Source: Heliopora coerulea (taxonomy: Eukaryota > Cnidaria > Anthozoa > Scleralcyonacea > Helioporidae). From it: a stretch of 64,000 nt of DNA. Every line of letters starts with the position of its first letter. The stretch's first letter is position 1. The stretch covers positions 1,047,001 to 1,111,000 of the forward strand of contig JASJOG010000028.1 of assembly GCA_030142905.1 (NCBI GenBank), read 5' to 3'. This document shows positions 39,501-42,500 of this stretch, in pieces. The notes under the pieces are model-generated. The model saw only the letters and a program-made list of their open reading frames with translations. It had not been told where the DNA came from and did not search any database. The position numbers were made by a program, and so were the translations under genes.

Positions 39501-42500
39501 CATCCATTAAACGGCTCTTAAATAGACACTTCGCCTTCGGCGAATAATTGTTAATTATTAATCTCTTTACCATATTTTACCTACAGTATGGAAGAATGCG
39601 AAGCGCTTTGCACGAGATTAGCGATCATGGTGAACGGAAAGTTTAAGTGCTTAGGAAGTACCCAGCACTTGAAAAACAGGTAAGAAAGTCGAGAGTCTTG
39701 AGCAGCTATAATTTTAAAGGTTTTAGTGACGTTATTTTGTACCTGAAGTACAACAATATTCAGTATGAACCCAAGTTAAGCAATACTGTTACGTCCTAAT
39801 TACCCTGGCGTTTTTCTTTCAGATTTGGTAATGGTTACATCATCACGTTGAGAATTAAAGGCGAGAATCCAGATTTGAAGTCCGTTATTACATTCTTTAA
39901 TAAGAATTTCCGACATATTTCCCTTAAGGTACAAACTCCTCATTATTCGTTTGGAAACTTGACTTAAATTGTACTTTTGTGGTCTTCGTAGGCCTTGGTG
40001 AGGAAAAGTGTTGGGTAAGATACATCTAACCAGATGTATACGTATACTTGTATTTATATCATGCATATGTACAATTGTACATGTATATATAGGAATATGA
40101 ATTTTTATATATATGTTATGATGTTTATTTGTGTGTATATTTACAGGTATATCTGTTTATGAATATGTTTATTAATATGTGTATGTATATGTTTATGTAT
40201 ATGTGTATAAATGTAAATATGTATATATGTATATGTGTATATGAATATGCGTACATGTGTATACATTTATATGCATACAGATGTACATATATAAATATGT
40301 AAATCTTTGGCTTAAATAATTTAAAGCATTGTAAGAAAGTAAACCAAACTGTTGTTTTGAAGTAATGGCATTCCATTCAAAGTTTGTTCCAAGCTGGTGT
40401 CTGTTTCATTCATTGTTTTAAAACTTCTCTCTTAAAGTAACATTCGTTGCTTTAAAACTTAACTCAGGACGTATCTTTCTATTTTCTGTTGTCAACTCAT
40501 TGATTAAACAATACGTTTGCACTGTATATTTACAGGAGAAACATCATAATATGCTACAGTTCCATCTACCCTCAGGTGTGATGAAACTTTCTGAAGTTTT
40601 TGAGCATATAGAAAGCCACCTTGACGCACTGGAAGTTGAAGATTACTCTGTAAGCCAGACTACTTTGGACAATGTAAGTGTAAAAGATTACATCGACTTA
40701 CATGTATCAACTCTTGCTGTCATTCTTCTTTGACTTCGCGTTCTTATTCTTTTATGACTTCTTATTCTTTTTACCATGGAACATTTCGATAACTTGACAG
40801 TGAACGCCCTGTTTCGCACATGTACGTCACGAAAAGAGGTTCCAGCTCCACTATCTTTGAACTTCTTCCGACAAACTTAAACGTCTTACAACGCAGACCT
40901 AGTCTCCTTCCAGACCTAGTCTTCCTTCCTTATTTTTTTATCTTGGTATTTTAGTGGGCTTATTTACCGTAGCCATTGTTTTTAGACCTCAGTAATTTGA
41001 CCTTTGTAATTAAACATCTATAATGCCATAACATGACTTATTTGTATACAATATGTACTCATTTTACGTAGCTGTATCACTCAGTCAATGATGAACTTTC
41101 CGAGATCCAGTGAGACGTTACCAATAAATAATGGTATTTTAATCTGACATTGTGTTTATGGATTCTTTTCCGAAAGCTTTGCTTAGCTTTGAGTTTTCAT
41201 TACAAACTATACAATTCCCGCCTTGTATGTCAATATTGAAAACTTTCTGCTCTTGTTTTCGCGTTCTTGTCCTTGCATTTGTTATAGCTTTCTCTCGTTG
41301 TCCTGTTTTTTACTCATTCTCTTGTTTTAATATCGCTTCGTCATCGCAACTTTCTATAATTTCCACCTCGTACCCTGTTACTGTAGTAAGCAAGGTTTTA
41401 ACGGCGTGTAACCTCGTTCTATATTTCAGTAGACCTATCTATGCAATTTATATAGTATAGCCCATAATGGTTATTTCAGTTAGCTTGTACCTTCAAAATA
41501 GTATAATTTACTTATGTTATATTGGTAACTGTAATATCTGGTACTTAATAAATTGTCATTGTCATTGTTATTCCAGGTATTCATCAACTTTGCCAAACAA
41601 CAAACTGACGAAGTGGCATTCACTGACAGAAGAGTTGGCAGGGCCTCGAAGGCCTTACATAAATTGTACGCGCGGTTGGGGTTACCAACCTCCAGAAGAC
41701 TTCAAAATCTACGAGATGATACTGTACGCTTTACATCGCTAACCGAAATGGATGATGTCGACGATGAAGATTTGGAAGTAACATTTTCTTCCAATGTAAG
41801 TATTTATCTGATGTTATTAAAGTGAGAGAAGTTGAGAAGGTGAGAAGTATAGAAAGCTGCGAGCGAATGACCAGGTGGAAAACGTAGTCTTGTTATGAAT
41901 ATGAAAGCTCAGCAGAGGATTTTAAATAGACCCGTAAAGAACTCATAATAGTGGAGTTATAAAATATCGATCTTTTTCAGCTCAGTTATGGACTAAATGA
42001 TCATATTTTGAGCTGAATGTTGGTTAAACAAATATTTTATAATTCCACTATTATGAGTTCATTATGGGTCTATTTAAAATCCTCTGCTGGGCTTTGATAT
42101 TCATAACAAGGCTTTGGAAAGCTAGTTAGACTGAGAGCTGATTGACAAGATAAGTTTCGCACTGATTACGAGGCCAATGTACAGTTTTGTGACGAGATTT
42201 GATTGATAATGCATGTAATCCCACGTACTTTCATCCAGATATTCTCATCCAGCTGTTGATATCCTCCACATTTAAGTTTCAAAGCCATCTTGGACCCAAG
42301 GGTTTGTGCATCTGCCTGTAAAAATCAAACAGACAAACGACCAACTTAAGATCAGTTGCCAAAACTATATTTCGTTGTAAATTTCAAGCGCGGGAATGGT
42401 AAAATCTGATCAGACATTTGACTGTTTAATTTTGGCTCGCAGATTCACCAACAATGCGATAAAAGTAGAGTGCTCCATAAGCAGCCCTCGCGAAAATTTC